Part shown: one piece after another, positions 9,685 through 18,332 of the stretch | How the letters are laid out: every line of letters starts with the position of its first letter | How positions within the stretch are numbered: position 1 is the stretch's first letter | From: Bacteriovoracaceae bacterium | GTDB lineage: Bacteria > Bdellovibrionota > Bacteriovoracia > Bacteriovoracales > Bacteriovoracaceae | DNA length: 64,000 nucleotides | Direction of reading: 5' to 3' | NCBI GenBank assembly: GCA_024711325.1 | Contig: JANJTC010000005.1 | Span: forward strand, 1,392,172-1,456,171 | The notes under the pieces: generated by a model | What the model saw: only the letters and a program-made list of their open reading frames with translations | The model's database searches: none | What the model was told of the DNA's origin: nothing | Program-made: the position numbers and the translations under genes

Positions 9685-11028
9685 ATGAAAAATTTAAGTC
9701 CAATTGCCTACCGGTCCCTTTTCTTCAAGCATGTGTGGCGATTTATTGGAAATGTGGCAGCTCCTCACGAGCTGGTTATGGATCATGCCGTTGCCGTTTC
9801 CGGGGGGCTGGATTCAATGACTCTACTGTGGGTCGCCAATAGGCTGTCTCAGCAGGGAAAAATTGGGAAAGTTCGCGCCCTTTTTGTTCATCATCATACC
9901 AGATCCGGACAAAATGATGACGCTTCAATAATAGAGAACTTTTGTAAACAAGAGGGGATTCCTCTGGTCGTTCTGCATGCTGAGGGACTCTCTGCGAATG
10001 ATAGTAATTTTGAGGCCCGGGCAAGGAAAGTTCGACTAGAGTTATGCATGAAAGAACGTAAGGCAAATGAGCTTCTCTGGACGGGACATCATTTGGATGA
10101 TTCTTATGAGTGGAGTTTTATGCAAAGACATCGCTCCACTTCACCTAAGGCCAGTATTGGTATCCCAGTCAGGAACAAGAGTATTATTCGTCCTTTTTTA
10201 TGTGTCAGTCGGGCGCAAATCAAGCGTTTGTCCAGATTTGAGGGAATTCCTTATTTGGATGATCCTACCAACAAAGATTTAAAGCATGACAGAAACTTCA
10301 TTCGTTTAAAAATTGTTCCGTTGGTTAAAGAGCGCTATCCGAAATACCTTAAATTTTACTCACACTTTGCCAACTTTTCGGCCATGGTCCTCAAAGTGAA
10401 TGTGTTTAGTCGCGGTGGGCCTTCAAAGCTTTTTGCATATGAGAATGGGGCGATTATTTTAGGCAAGCATTTCTCTGAGTTGCAAATTCAGGAGATGATC
10501 CACAATTACTCCAATACCGATCGGGGAGAGATAATCACTCCTATTGAACGCATGATTAGGGCAATTGAAAATGGGAAGAAAGGGCCTTTTCATTTTAGTG
10601 GTGGAATGGAGGGGTATCACTCTCATGGTTTACTCATGCTCTACAAGCAGGGAATGAAAAACTATGATGAGTCTATAGCAGTTGTTTTGTCGCAGCTTTC
10701 TAATAATGCACTCTCTTTAATGACGACTTATAAAAAAGTTGAATTGGAGCATGCTTGGCAGAATTTACTGAAAGATCCGGATGCAATGAGAAATATGCCT
10801 GGACTAGTACTCGTGCTGGAGTCCGAGTCTATTTGCAAAACGCTAAATACTTCAGTTTATGATCCGCTTTTTCCCCACATCTCACAAGTGTGCAAAGAGC
10901 GGGGACTGCGTTTTATAACTTTTCAAAAATGCCTTGATGTCTGGATGCAAAAAAGAGAAAAGTTGCCTGAAAGACTCAAGCTTCTTCCTCTATATAACCT
11001 TTCCAATCTCTTTGCTTCCCAACAATGA
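9685..11028 (+). CDS. tilS: tRNA(Ile)-lysidine synthase
   Basis: TilS changes C34 of the CAU anticodon of tRNA-Ile2 to lysidine, so that it reads AUA codons. The N-terminal N-type ATP pyrophosphatase domain shows the PP-loop SGGLDS at residues 39-44 and a later GHHLDDSYEW, as in TilS. The DDPTNKD...RNFIR segment is also characteristic of TilS. The 447-residue length is normal for the long form. It is followed within 75 bases by ftsH and folP, a neighbourhood seen in many bacteria. The CAU tRNA lies just upstream on the other strand. Confidence 0.93.
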   Translation: MKNLSPIAYRSLFFKHVWRFIGNVAAPHELVMDHAVAVSGGLDSMTLLWVANRLSQQGKIGKVRALFVHHHTRSGQNDDASIIENFCKQEGIPLVVLHAEGLSANDSNFEARARKVRLELCMKERKANELLWTGHHLDDSYEWSFMQRHRSTSPKASIGIPVRNKSIIRPFLCVSRAQIKRLSRFEGIPYLDDPTNKDLKHDRNFIRLKIVPLVKERYPKYLKFYSHFANFSAMVLKVNVFSRGGPSKLFAYENGAIILGKHFSELQIQEMIHNYSNTDRGEIITPIERMIRAIENGKKGPFHFSGGMEGYHSHGLLMLYKQGMKNYDESIAVVLSQLSNNALSLMTTYKKVELEHAWQNLLKDPDAMRNMPGLVLVLESESICKTLNTSVYDPLFPHISQVCKERGLRFITFQKCLDVWMQKREKLPERLKLLPLYNLSNLFASQQ

Positions 11029-11102
11029 AAGAGTTTCGCTATAATTGAACCACCCGAATAACAGTCGGTCATTATTCCTACGAGATAAAGAAGGTTCCTA
11101 TC

Positions 11103-13001
11103 ATGAAAAAACAACAGAAAACGTTAATGCTTTGGATCGTTGTGATTTTGATCATGGCCTTTGTAATGAAGGTTCTTGAGCAAAAAACAGTCAGCGCAAA
11201 AAACATTAACTTCAGTAATTTCATCACTGCAGTGGAGAGTGGAAATGTACGCGAAGTCACTTTCCAAGGTGATAATACAATTCAAGGTAAATTTAAAGAA
11301 GGCTATGAAAATGGCTCTTATTTTGAATTAACTGGAAATACGGGTGATGAAACTTTTCGAATCTTGAAAACACATGGAATCATCCCTAATTATAAGAAAG
11401 AAGAAAAACAAGGATTTTTGGCGACATTACTTATTAACTGGCTGCCGATGATTCTTCTTTTCTTGTTCTTCTTTTTCTTTCTCCGTCAGCTTCAGGCTGG
11501 TGGTGGGAAGGCCATGAGCTTTGGAAAGTCCAAGGCCAAGATGCTGACTGAAAATGACAAGAGGATTACTTTTGTAGATGTTGCGGGTGTAGAAGAGGCC
11601 AAAGAAGAATTGGTTGAGATTGTAGATTTCTTAAAAGATCCTAAGAAGTACACCACTCTCGGTGGTAAAATTCCTAAAGGTTGTCTTTTAGTTGGACCTC
11701 CGGGAACAGGTAAAACTTTATTGGCCCGTGCTGTGGCCGGTGAGGCAGGTGTTCCTTTCTTCTCTATTTCGGGTTCTGATTTTGTAGAAATGTTTGTTGG
11801 GGTAGGTGCTTCCCGGGTTCGTGATTTATTTGAACAAGGTAAGAAGCACGCTCCATGTATTATATTTATTGATGAGATCGATGCAGTTGGACGTCATCGT
11901 GGTGCCGGCATGGGTGGTGGACATGATGAGCGAGAACAGACTCTTAACCAATTACTCGTTGAAATGGATGGTTTTGAATCCAATGAAGGTGTAATTATCA
12001 TGGCGGCCACTAACCGTATTGATGTTTTAGACCCTGCCTTATTGCGTCCAGGTCGATTTGATAGACGTGTTACTGTTGGTCGTCCGGATGTTCGTGGACG
12101 TCATCAGATTCTAAAAGTGCATACTCGTAAGACTCCTCTGACTACTGATATTGATCTTGAGACAATTGCCAAAGGTACTCCTGGTTTCACTGGGGCCGAT
12201 CTTGCTAACCTCGTAAATGAGGCGGCTTTGCTTGCAGCTCGAGATGGGAAGAAAGCTTTGGCCATGTCTGACTTTGAGAATGCCAAAGATAAAGTTCTTA
12301 TGGGTGTGGCCCGTAAGTCGATGATGATCTCTGAAAGAGAGAAGAGACTGACTGCTTATCATGAAGCTGGTCACACTCTCGTGGGGATGAACCTGCCTCA
12401 TACGGATCCGATTCATAAAGTATCAATCATTCCTCGTGGTCAGGCGCTTGGTGTAACACAAACTCTTCCAAATGAAGATATGTTGAACCTGTCTAAAGAG
12501 AAGGGTGAGAACTTTATTTCATTCTTGATGGGTGGTCGAGTGGCCGAAGAGCTGGTTTATGGTGAAATGACCAATGGTGCATCAAATGATATTGAGCGCG
12601 CTACTGATCTTGCTCGTAGTATGGTTTGTAATTGGGGTATGAGTGAAAAGCTTGGTCCTATTAACTATGCCAAGCAAAATGGTGGAATGGTCTATGGTGG
12701 GGAAAGTGTATCTTTCTCTGATGAGACATCTCGCAAGATTGATATGGAAATTGTGAATTTCGTACAAACCAACTATGAAGTGGCCAAGAGAATTCTTCAA
12801 GATAATATGGACGCCCTTCATCGAGTGACTGAGGCCTTAGTAGTCTGGGAAACTCTTGATGCTCAACAAATCAGGGATATTGTGGCCGGGAAAGATATTG
12901 GTCAACCAGTTATGACTAAAAAGCCGACTGATACTCCTCCTCCGGGTACGGTGGTTGGTGCTGGTCCAATGTTTGGTGCCGGTAAACCTACTCCAGCTTA
13001 A
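11103..13001 (+). CDS. ftsH: ATP-dependent zinc metalloprotease FtsH
   Basis: A membrane-bound AAA+ protease that degrades misfolded and short-lived membrane and cytosolic proteins. Visible are an N-terminal transmembrane helix (residues about 7-24), a short periplasmic domain, a second Leu/Phe-rich helix near 115-130, the Walker A GPPGTGKT at about 199-206, Walker B IIFIDEID, the SRH (ATNR...RPGRFDR), and the zinc site HEAGH at about 420-424. The 632-residue length is typical. A Gly/Pro-rich tail ends the protein. The stop is two bases before the next start, so ftsH and folP are coupled. Confidence 0.97.
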   Translation: MKKQQKTLMLWIVVILIMAFVMKVLEQKTVSAKNINFSNFITAVESGNVREVTFQGDNTIQGKFKEGYENGSYFELTGNTGDETFRILKTHGIIPNYKKEEKQGFLATLLINWLPMILLFLFFFFFLRQLQAGGGKAMSFGKSKAKMLTENDKRITFVDVAGVEEAKEELVEIVDFLKDPKKYTTLGGKIPKGCLLVGPPGTGKTLLARAVAGEAGVPFFSISGSDFVEMFVGVGASRVRDLFEQGKKHAPCIIFIDEIDAVGRHRGAGMGGGHDEREQTLNQLLVEMDGFESNEGVIIMAATNRIDVLDPALLRPGRFDRRVTVGRPDVRGRHQILKVHTRKTPLTTDIDLETIAKGTPGFTGADLANLVNEAALLAARDGKKALAMSDFENAKDKVLMGVARKSMMISEREKRLTAYHEAGHTLVGMNLPHTDPIHKVSIIPRGQALGVTQTLPNEDMLNLSKEKGENFISFLMGGRVAEELVYGEMTNGASNDIERATDLARSMVCNWGMSEKLGPINYAKQNGGMVYGGESVSFSDETSRKIDMEIVNFVQTNYEVAKRILQDNMDALHRVTEALVVWETLDAQQIRDIVAGKDIGQPVMTKKPTDTPPPGTVVGAGPMFGAGKPTPA

Positions 13002-13003
13002 GT

Positions 13004-13816
13004 TTGAATTCTTCTAATTTAATTTTAAAACGAATGGGGGTGATTAATATCACCCCCAATTCATTTTCTGGGCTTGGTGAAACACTTTCACCGGTGAAAG
13101 TAAGTGAACGTGTTGAAGAATTTGGGAAAATTGATGTTCTTGATGTAGGAGCTGAATCCACTGCTCCCATGAATGGATCAATTAATTTTGAGGAAGAGTG
13201 GAAGAGGCTTGAACCTTTTCTTTCAATATTGAAATCGTTAAGTCTGCCTATTAGCATTGACACCTATCATCCAGAAACAATTGGGCGGTTGGCAGGTTTT
13301 TGGAAAGATGAAGGGATTAAATTACCCCTCATTTGGAATGATGTTTCTGGAAAATTTGATAAGTATGTGGAAGAGTTCTTAAAATTAAATAAAAATTTTT
13401 ATTATGTTTTTTGTCATAATCTTGCTCCGGACAGGGAGCTTACTGGCAAACACATGAGATTTATCTCAAGTCTCGAAGGGGAACAATACCTCGAGGAATT
13501 AGCTTCTTATTTCAGACCATTTAAGCGCGAAAGAGTTATTTTAGATCCTACTTTGGGTTTTTCTAAGACTTATGAACAAAACTGGCTTGTTTTAAGTAAG
13601 TTCGGTGAGCTTCAAAGGAAAGTAGATCATGACTTCTGGCTTCTCGGCTTTTCAAGAAAATCATTTTTGAGAAAAAGGTTAGGGCTAGATAAAATCACAG
13701 AAGAAAACAGAGAACAGTTGGATCAATATCATCAAAAAATACTTAGTGAATTAATCCCTGATCTTAGTGGAACTGTTTGGATTCGTACTCATCGACCCGA
13801 TTTGATGAATTTTTAG
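13004..13816 (+). CDS. folP: Dihydropteroate synthase
   Basis: The enzyme joins a dihydropterin pyrophosphate to p-aminobenzoate in folate synthesis. The first signature GVINITPNSFSG matches the DHPS N-terminal motif, and DVGAESTAP matches the second loop; RVILDPTLGFSKT and LLGFSRKSFL are the expected later strands. The frame begins with TTG at 13004, two bases after the ftsH stop. An internal ATG at 13034 would remove the strand before the signature, so TTG with coupling is preferred. The pterin loop has GLGE where many enzymes have DGG. An 18-base palindrome lies inside the gene at 13084-13101. Confidence 0.92.
   Translation: MNSSNLILKRMGVINITPNSFSGLGETLSPVKVSERVEEFGKIDVLDVGAESTAPMNGSINFEEEWKRLEPFLSILKSLSLPISIDTYHPETIGRLAGFWKDEGIKLPLIWNDVSGKFDKYVEEFLKLNKNFYYVFCHNLAPDRELTGKHMRFISSLEGEQYLEELASYFRPFKRERVILDPTLGFSKTYEQNWLVLSKFGELQRKVDHDFWLLGFSRKSFLRKRLGLDKITEENREQLDQYHQKILSELIPDLSGTVWIRTHRPDLMNF
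13084..13101. repeat. 18-base perfect palindrome inside folP
   Basis: ACTTTCACC followed directly by its reverse complement GGTGAAAGT. A related palindrome with the same arms lies at 13827-13840, upstream of the HNH gene. It could be an operator or a nuclease target; its role is unknown. Confidence 0.6.
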
Positions 13817-13826
13817 ACGAACAGGT

Positions 13827-13840
13827 TTTCACCAGTGAAA
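13827..13840. promoter_or_regulatory. TTTCACCAGTGAAA inverted repeat upstream of the HNH gene
   Basis: The arms TTTCAC and GTGAAA flank CA, about 100 bases before the HNH start. It shares its arms with the palindrome in folP, and a copy with one change (TTTCTCCAGTGAAA) lies within the HNH gene at 14566-14579. It could be an operator for the HNH gene. Confidence 0.4.
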
Positions 13841-13937
13841 GTGCATTTTTGAAAAATTCTTAACATTGAATAATCTTTAAATCGTTTATTGCGGAACTGG
13901 TATGTTACTTCTTTACAGTAATGTTGTGGAGGAATTT

Positions 13938-14837
13938 ATGCTACTTAAACATTTGACTGATGAAATGTTAATTAATGAAGCTATTGTTATTGCAAAAAAT
14001 GAAAGAGAAATGACTTTGCAGATGCTGCATCATCTTAAGGAAATTGAGCAAAGAAAATTATATTCTGATTTGAAATGTACAAGCTTATTTGATTTTTGCG
14101 TTAGAATCCTGAAATACTCTGAGTCGAGTGCCTATCGACGTATACAAGCTTCGAAGTTAGTCACAAATATCCCTGAGGTAGGAGATAAAATTGTTGATGG
14201 ATCTTTATCTATTACAAATATAGCCTTGGTGAATCAATACTTTAAAGAAAATAAGATTGTTGATACTGCTGAGAAAAAAAAGATTCTTGGTGAAGTCGAA
14301 AATTTAACTAAAAGTTCATGCATCAAGAAATTATTTGAGTTATCCGGTAATGAAGCTCATGAAAGCGATTCAAGTGAACGTGTTTCTCACGACAAAACTA
14401 AAGTCTCAATGATTCTTTCTAATGAAACCTTGTTAGAATTGCAGAAGCTAAAAGAATTGCTCGGAGAAGAGCTGTCGTATGATGCACTAATGAAGTTGAT
14501 GGTCCAAACGACTATAGAGAAAGTTGAAAAACAAAAGTTTAAAGTTCAAAAAACTCAGAGTCGACTTTCTCCAGTGAAAACTGTGCGTACAGTGAGTAAT
14601 GAAGTTAAAAGAGAAGTTTATTTAAGAGATAAGAAATGTACAATCTGTGGATCCAGGAAACATTTAAACTACGATCATAGAGTCCCATGGGCTTTAGGTG
14701 GAGGCAGTTCTTCCGATAACATTAGGCTTTTATGTTCAAATTGTAATCAGAGGGCCAGAATAAGGGCAAAGTTGAATTTTAAGTCCCAAAGTCTAGAACA
14801 GACTTTTTACTCCCCTGATTATTTTCGAAATAAATAA
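13938..14837 (+). CDS. HNH endonuclease with long N-terminal helical domain
   Basis: A 299-residue protein whose C-terminus is an HNH nuclease: CTICG, then LNYDHRVPWALGGG and NIRLLCSNCNQ, giving the paired CxxC zinc sites and the DH...N...H-like catalytic core (residues about 235-273). The N-terminal 160 residues are helical and charged (ECxRILKYSESSAYRRIQ-like), resembling the domain in front of HNH nucleases that are multi-copy in Bdellovibrio. The start at 13938 has GGAGGA five bases upstream; the open frame begins 36 bases earlier without a ribosome site. Base composition is visibly more AT-rich than the flanks, which hints at mobility. The 3' end overlaps the convergent scramblase-like gene. 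Confidence 0.88.
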   Translation: MLLKHLTDEMLINEAIVIAKNEREMTLQMLHHLKEIEQRKLYSDLKCTSLFDFCVRILKYSESSAYRRIQASKLVTNIPEVGDKIVDGSLSITNIALVNQYFKENKIVDTAEKKKILGEVENLTKSSCIKKLFELSGNEAHESDSSERVSHDKTKVSMILSNETLLELQKLKELLGEELSYDALMKLMVQTTIEKVEKQKFKVQKTQSRLSPVKTVRTVSNEVKREVYLRDKKCTICGSRKHLNYDHRVPWALGGGSSSDNIRLLCSNCNQRARIRAKLNFKSQSLEQTFYSPDYFRNK

Positions 14838-15432
14838 TATCGACCATTAGGCAAGTGGCCAGCATCAAAACTTTCACTTCGTGGTTTAAATTTGGGTCAT
14901 TATAATTAATAACAAAATTGTCTTTATCCGTAAAAAGTTCGCCCAGGACACCTGACCACTTCTTTTGAATCTTGCCTAAACTTCTATGGCCATCAAAGAA
15001 TTCAAAAGTCCAAAACCTAAAGAAGGAGCTATTGATTTGCGCTATTAATTGGCCGTGTTGATCATAAACATCGAACCTTTTCCTGAAAATAGCAAATTTT
15101 TGCTGAAGATGCCCAACCTTCTTACCTTGGATGTCACTTAAAAATAAAGTTTTGAAAAACCATCGAAAAGGAAAGTCTAGTAGGTATTCTTTTTCTCGAT
15201 TTTCATTATAGAGTACAACTTGAAAAGTTCTCCAATGTCCTAAGAATTGGCGAAAAATAGTACTTAATAAACCATTAGATTGCTCAGCAGCAAAGGCCAA
15301 GGGCTTCAAATTTTCATCAAGAATCTTATATTTATTCCTGGATTCAAATCCAAAAACTATTTCAAACCCTTCCCACACTTGTTGTACATGTAAAATTTTA
15401 GCTGTTGAAATATGCTGCTGTAATTCATTCAT
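14779..15432 (-). CDS. Phospholipid scramblase-like (LURP-one-related) protein
   Basis: A 217-residue protein with repeated beta-strand pairs of the scramblase/LURP-one type: KYKILDENLKPLAFAAEQ, FRWFFKTLFLSDIQGKKVGHL, KRFDVYDQHGQLIAQI and GKIQKKWSGVLGELFTDKDNFVI. The closing segment LMLATCLMVDIIYF fits the final strand and helix. The family is a 12-stranded barrel around a helix; bacterial members have no proven activity. It is convergent with the HNH gene, overlapping it by 59 bases, and divergent from the VOC gene with only 45 bases between the two starts. Confidence 0.7.
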   Translation of the reverse strand: MNELQQHISTAKILHVQQVWEGFEIVFGFESRNKYKILDENLKPLAFAAEQSNGLLSTIFRQFLGHWRTFQVVLYNENREKEYLLDFPFRWFFKTLFLSDIQGKKVGHLQQKFAIFRKRFDVYDQHGQLIAQINSSFFRFWTFEFFDGHRSLGKIQKKWSGVLGELFTDKDNFVINYNDPNLNHEVKVLMLATCLMVDIIYFENNQGSKKSVLDFGT

Positions 15433-15441
15433 GGAGATAAG

Positions 15442-15471
15442 TTTACGCTTTGAGTTCTGGTTGTGTATAAT
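15442..15471 (+). promoter_or_regulatory. Sigma-70-like promoter of the VOC gene (possible leaderless transcript)
   Basis: TTTACG at 15442-15447, an 18-base spacer, and a perfect TATAAT at 15466-15471. Transcription would start about seven bases later, at 15478, which is the first base of the ATG. Confidence 0.55.
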
Positions 15472-15477
15472 ATTTTT

Positions 15478-15861
15478 ATGAAGTTAATGGGAATCACACT
15501 TCCTACAGTTTATTTTGAAGATTATCTCTCTTTTTTGACTGAGGTTTTAGAATTAGAGCTCTGTGAGCTCACGGATATTTCTATGCGTCTGGATCTTCAA
15601 GGTACTTGGTTAGAAATCATCAAGGTCCCAAGCGCTCCTCATCAAGTTGCTAGTAATGTTGAATTTGGTTTAGATTTTGAAGATTTCGCAGCTCTAAATC
15701 AAAAAGTATCTTTTTTCTATTACCGAAAAGGCCCATCCCGCTTCCTTTTTTTAGGTTCTTCCTCCTCAGTATGTGAAGTTATTGACCCAGATGGTCGTGT
15801 CTGGCGTTTCAAGAAAACTCTCCCATTAACAACCAGCTCAAATGAAGAACTATTCATGTAA
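15478..15861 (+). CDS. VOC-superfamily (glyoxalase/bleomycin-resistance-like) protein
   Basis: A short protein of 127 residues with the VOC pattern: LPTVYFEDYLSFLTEVLELELCE at the start, a central beta strand with MRLDLQGTWLEII, and the closing VCEVIDPDGRVWRF. Members bind a metal and small hydrophobic or electrophilic substrates; the metal ligands are not obvious here, so function is unassigned. The start at 15478 was chosen because the -10 box ends seven bases before it; a TTG at 15463 lies inside the promoter, and ATG at 15487 is another option. Confidence 0.65.
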   Translation: MKLMGITLPTVYFEDYLSFLTEVLELELCELTDISMRLDLQGTWLEIIKVPSAPHQVASNVEFGLDFEDFAALNQKVSFFYYRKGPSRFLFLGSSSSVCEVIDPDGRVWRFKKTLPLTTSSNEELFM

Positions 15862-15942
15862 GAAACTATTAGTTTACGGTTAGGTTCTTTTTTTGGAATG
15901 ATACCTGACAGTTAACCTTCAACTCCTGGAAAAGGATTTCCG

Positions 15943-16818
15943 ATGAAATTTTTACCAAGTCTCCTTATAGTTACAACTTTCCTTGCTTCTGCTCAGTCCT
16001 TTGCCGGCAATAAAGCTCGAGATGTTATTTATGGCGAAGATAATCGTCAGGATGTTTTTGAATCACGAAACTCTGCGTTTGTTGAATTATCTAAATCAAC
16101 GGCGGCCATGATTAGCACTGATAACCTAAAGTCACTTTCTAGTGGAGAAATTCAAATCAGTGCAGCCTCACTTCAGTCTCGTGGAATTTGCGCAAAAGAG
16201 AGATTCTCTAAGCAAATTACGGCAGCTAACTGTTCAGGCTTTTTAGTAGCACCAAACGTACTTGTCACAGCTGGTCATTGTATAAAATCTGAATACGACT
16301 GTAGCGCAAGTAAGTGGGTTTTTGATTTCAAAGTCGATCATGCAGACCAAACAACAGTTACAGTCCCTTCAAGTGCTGTTTATTCATGTAAAAAGATCAT
16401 TTCTCGCTCATTGGACTCATCCACAAAGGATGACTATGCAGTTATTGAGCTTAATCGCCCTGCTAACGACAGAAGACCGCTTGCTTTCCGTAAGAAAGGT
16501 AAAATTGCTCGAGGCGCTTCTTTGGTTGTTATAGGCCACCCAACTGGTCTTCCAACTAAAATTGCTGATGGTGCAAAAGTTCGCTCTCACTCTACGAAGT
16601 TTTTTGTTGCTAACCTTGACACTTACGGTGGTAACTCTGGTTCGGCCGTCTTTAATACTAGAACATCTGAAGTTGAAGGTATTCTTGTTCGTGGCGATAA
16701 TGACTATGTTTATGATAGTAATCTTGGTTGCCAGGTTTCAAATGTTTGTACGAATGATGCTTGCCGAGGGGAAGACGTAACTTACATCACTAACATTGAA
16801 GCTCTTAAGAAGCTTTAA
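15943..16818 (+). CDS. Exported trypsin/V8-like serine protease
   Basis: A secreted endopeptidase of the S1 fold. A signal peptide covers residues 1-21 (LLIVTTFLASAQSFA). The catalytic triad is visible: His112 in VLVTAGHC, Asp164 in KDDYAVIEL, and Ser232 in GGNSGSAVF. Cysteine pairs (ICAKER...NCSGF, CIKSEYDCS, GCQVSNVCTNDAC) suggest disulfides in the periplasm or outside. An AGGA ribosome site precedes the ATG. A rho-independent terminator follows, so it is a single-gene transcript. The presence of a second protease next door fits a predatory or scavenging lifestyle, which is inference. Confidence 0.92.
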   Translation: MKFLPSLLIVTTFLASAQSFAGNKARDVIYGEDNRQDVFESRNSAFVELSKSTAAMISTDNLKSLSSGEIQISAASLQSRGICAKERFSKQITAANCSGFLVAPNVLVTAGHCIKSEYDCSASKWVFDFKVDHADQTTVTVPSSAVYSCKKIISRSLDSSTKDDYAVIELNRPANDRRPLAFRKKGKIARGASLVVIGHPTGLPTKIADGAKVRSHSTKFFVANLDTYGGNSGSAVFNTRTSEVEGILVRGDNDYVYDSNLGCQVSNVCTNDACRGEDVTYITNIEALKKL

Positions 16819-16848
16819 CATAGAGCTCCTATTCAAATGACAGAGAGA

Positions 16849-16872
16849 GCCTCACTTCGGTGAGGCTTTTTT
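16849..16872 (+). terminator. Rho-independent terminator after the trypsin-like gene
   Basis: The stem GCCTCAC / GTGAGGC with a TTCG loop is followed by six T. Confidence 0.9.
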
Positions 16873-16948
16873 ATTGGCCTAATTCTTGACGATCTCTCTC
16901 TATACTAGAGACAATTACTTATCTCTAACTCTCTAAGGAGAATACATT

Positions 16949-18280
16949 ATGAAATGGATTTCAATGAGTTTATTACTGGCATCAGTTGCTAGTGTAAACG
17001 CCGCTACCATCGCTGTGATTGATTCTGGGCTAGATTATAAGCACGAAATGATTACACCGAATCTCTGGACTAATATCAATGAAGTGGAAGATCGTCGAGA
17101 CAATGATAACAATGGTTATCAGGATGATGTCCATGGCTGGAATTTTGCCGAACAGAATGGCATGATCATCGATTACAAATATTTAGGAACTTTCTCTCCA
17201 GACTGTAAGAGATATTTTGATATTCAAGGGAAAATGTTTCTTGGGAAAGCTACTGAGTCTGAAATTGCATGGCTTCGTGAAAAAGTAAAAGATAAAAATT
17301 TTATTAAAGAGATGGGCAAGTTCGGTAACTTTGTTCACGGAACCCACGTCGCAGGTATTTCTATTCGTGAATCTAAGAACCAAGCGATGGGAATTAAATT
17401 ACTTCCAACGGAAGTAAAACCTTTCTTAGAAGGTCTTGCTCATCGGAAATCATCTAACGTCGACCGATGGTCTCTTCTTGAGAAGGCATTCGACGCTTTG
17501 GCCTCTGAACAAATGAAACAGCTTTCAGATATTGGTCGCTTTATTGCATTCCATAAGGGTGACGTAGCTAACGGTTCTTTTGGTACTGGCTTCAATCAGG
17601 CCAAAATGATCACTGATACTGCCTTCAAGGTTATTTTCTTCCGTAAGCCTAAGGAAGATGAATCTAACAAAGCCGCTCGTTTATTCATTGATTCAATGGT
17701 TAAACATGGCAAATCTTTTGTTGGTTCAGCTCCCAATACACTTTTTGTATTTGCTTCTGGTAACGATGGGATGTCCAATGATGAATTTGGAACTTCTCCT
17801 GCAAACATCAAGGCCGATAACGTCATTACAGTCGGGGCTACTTATAAAAATGAATTCTTTGCCCCGTTTTCTAACTACGGCACGAAGATGGTCGACATTG
17901 CAGCTCCTGGCATGTTGATCAATTCTGCTATCCCAGGCAATGATTATCTGGAAGTATCAGGAACCTCTCAGGCCGCACCATATGTGGCCAATGTTGCTGC
18001 AAAAATCAAAGATACAAATCCAAATCTTAGACCAGTTGAAGTGAAGAAAATTCTCATGGGCACAGTCGACATGAAAGGTTTCTTAAAAGAAAAAGTAATG
18101 ACAGGCGGGATTGTGAATTCAGAAAGGGCCGTTGTAGCTGCTCAGATGTCACTTTCTATGCCAGTAACTGAAGCTATCATCCGTGCTAAGTCTCAAGTAA
18201 AAGATGTATCATCTTTTATGACTTCAAATGTAAATCCTTCAGCTGTTATCCCAATGCCACTTAGTCCTATGTTCAAGTAA
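16949..18280 (+). CDS. Exported subtilisin-family serine protease
   Basis: A 443-residue S8 peptidase. The signal peptide is residues 1-19 (ending SVNAA). The triad is Asp25 in IAVIDSG, His130 in HGTHVAG and Ser340 in GTSQAAP. The catalytic Asp lies only six residues after the predicted signal cleavage site, so there is no N-terminal propeptide, unlike most secreted subtilases. A Ca-binding-like segment (DNDNNGYQDD) follows, and a long insertion of about 80 residues separates the Asp and His motifs. AAGGAGA precedes the ATG. A bidirectional terminator follows, shared with the convergent symporter gene. Confidence 0.93.
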   Translation: MKWISMSLLLASVASVNAATIAVIDSGLDYKHEMITPNLWTNINEVEDRRDNDNNGYQDDVHGWNFAEQNGMIIDYKYLGTFSPDCKRYFDIQGKMFLGKATESEIAWLREKVKDKNFIKEMGKFGNFVHGTHVAGISIRESKNQAMGIKLLPTEVKPFLEGLAHRKSSNVDRWSLLEKAFDALASEQMKQLSDIGRFIAFHKGDVANGSFGTGFNQAKMITDTAFKVIFFRKPKEDESNKAARLFIDSMVKHGKSFVGSAPNTLFVFASGNDGMSNDEFGTSPANIKADNVITVGATYKNEFFAPFSNYGTKMVDIAAPGMLINSAIPGNDYLEVSGTSQAAPYVANVAAKIKDTNPNLRPVEVKKILMGTVDMKGFLKEKVMTGGIVNSERAVVAAQMSLSMPVTEAIIRAKSQVKDVSSFMTSNVNPSAVIPMPLSPMFK

Positions 18281-18282
18281 TA

Positions 18283-18317
18283 AAAAAGGGCACCTCTCTA
18301 AGAGGTGCCCTTTTTTA
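18283..18317. terminator. Bidirectional terminator between protease and symporter genes
   Basis: A perfect ten-base-pair stem GGGCACCTCT / AGAGGTGCCC with a three-base loop, flanked by A6 on the left and T6 on the right. It works for both convergent genes. Confidence 0.92.
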
Positions 18318-18332
18318 TTCAAGCCGATCAAC

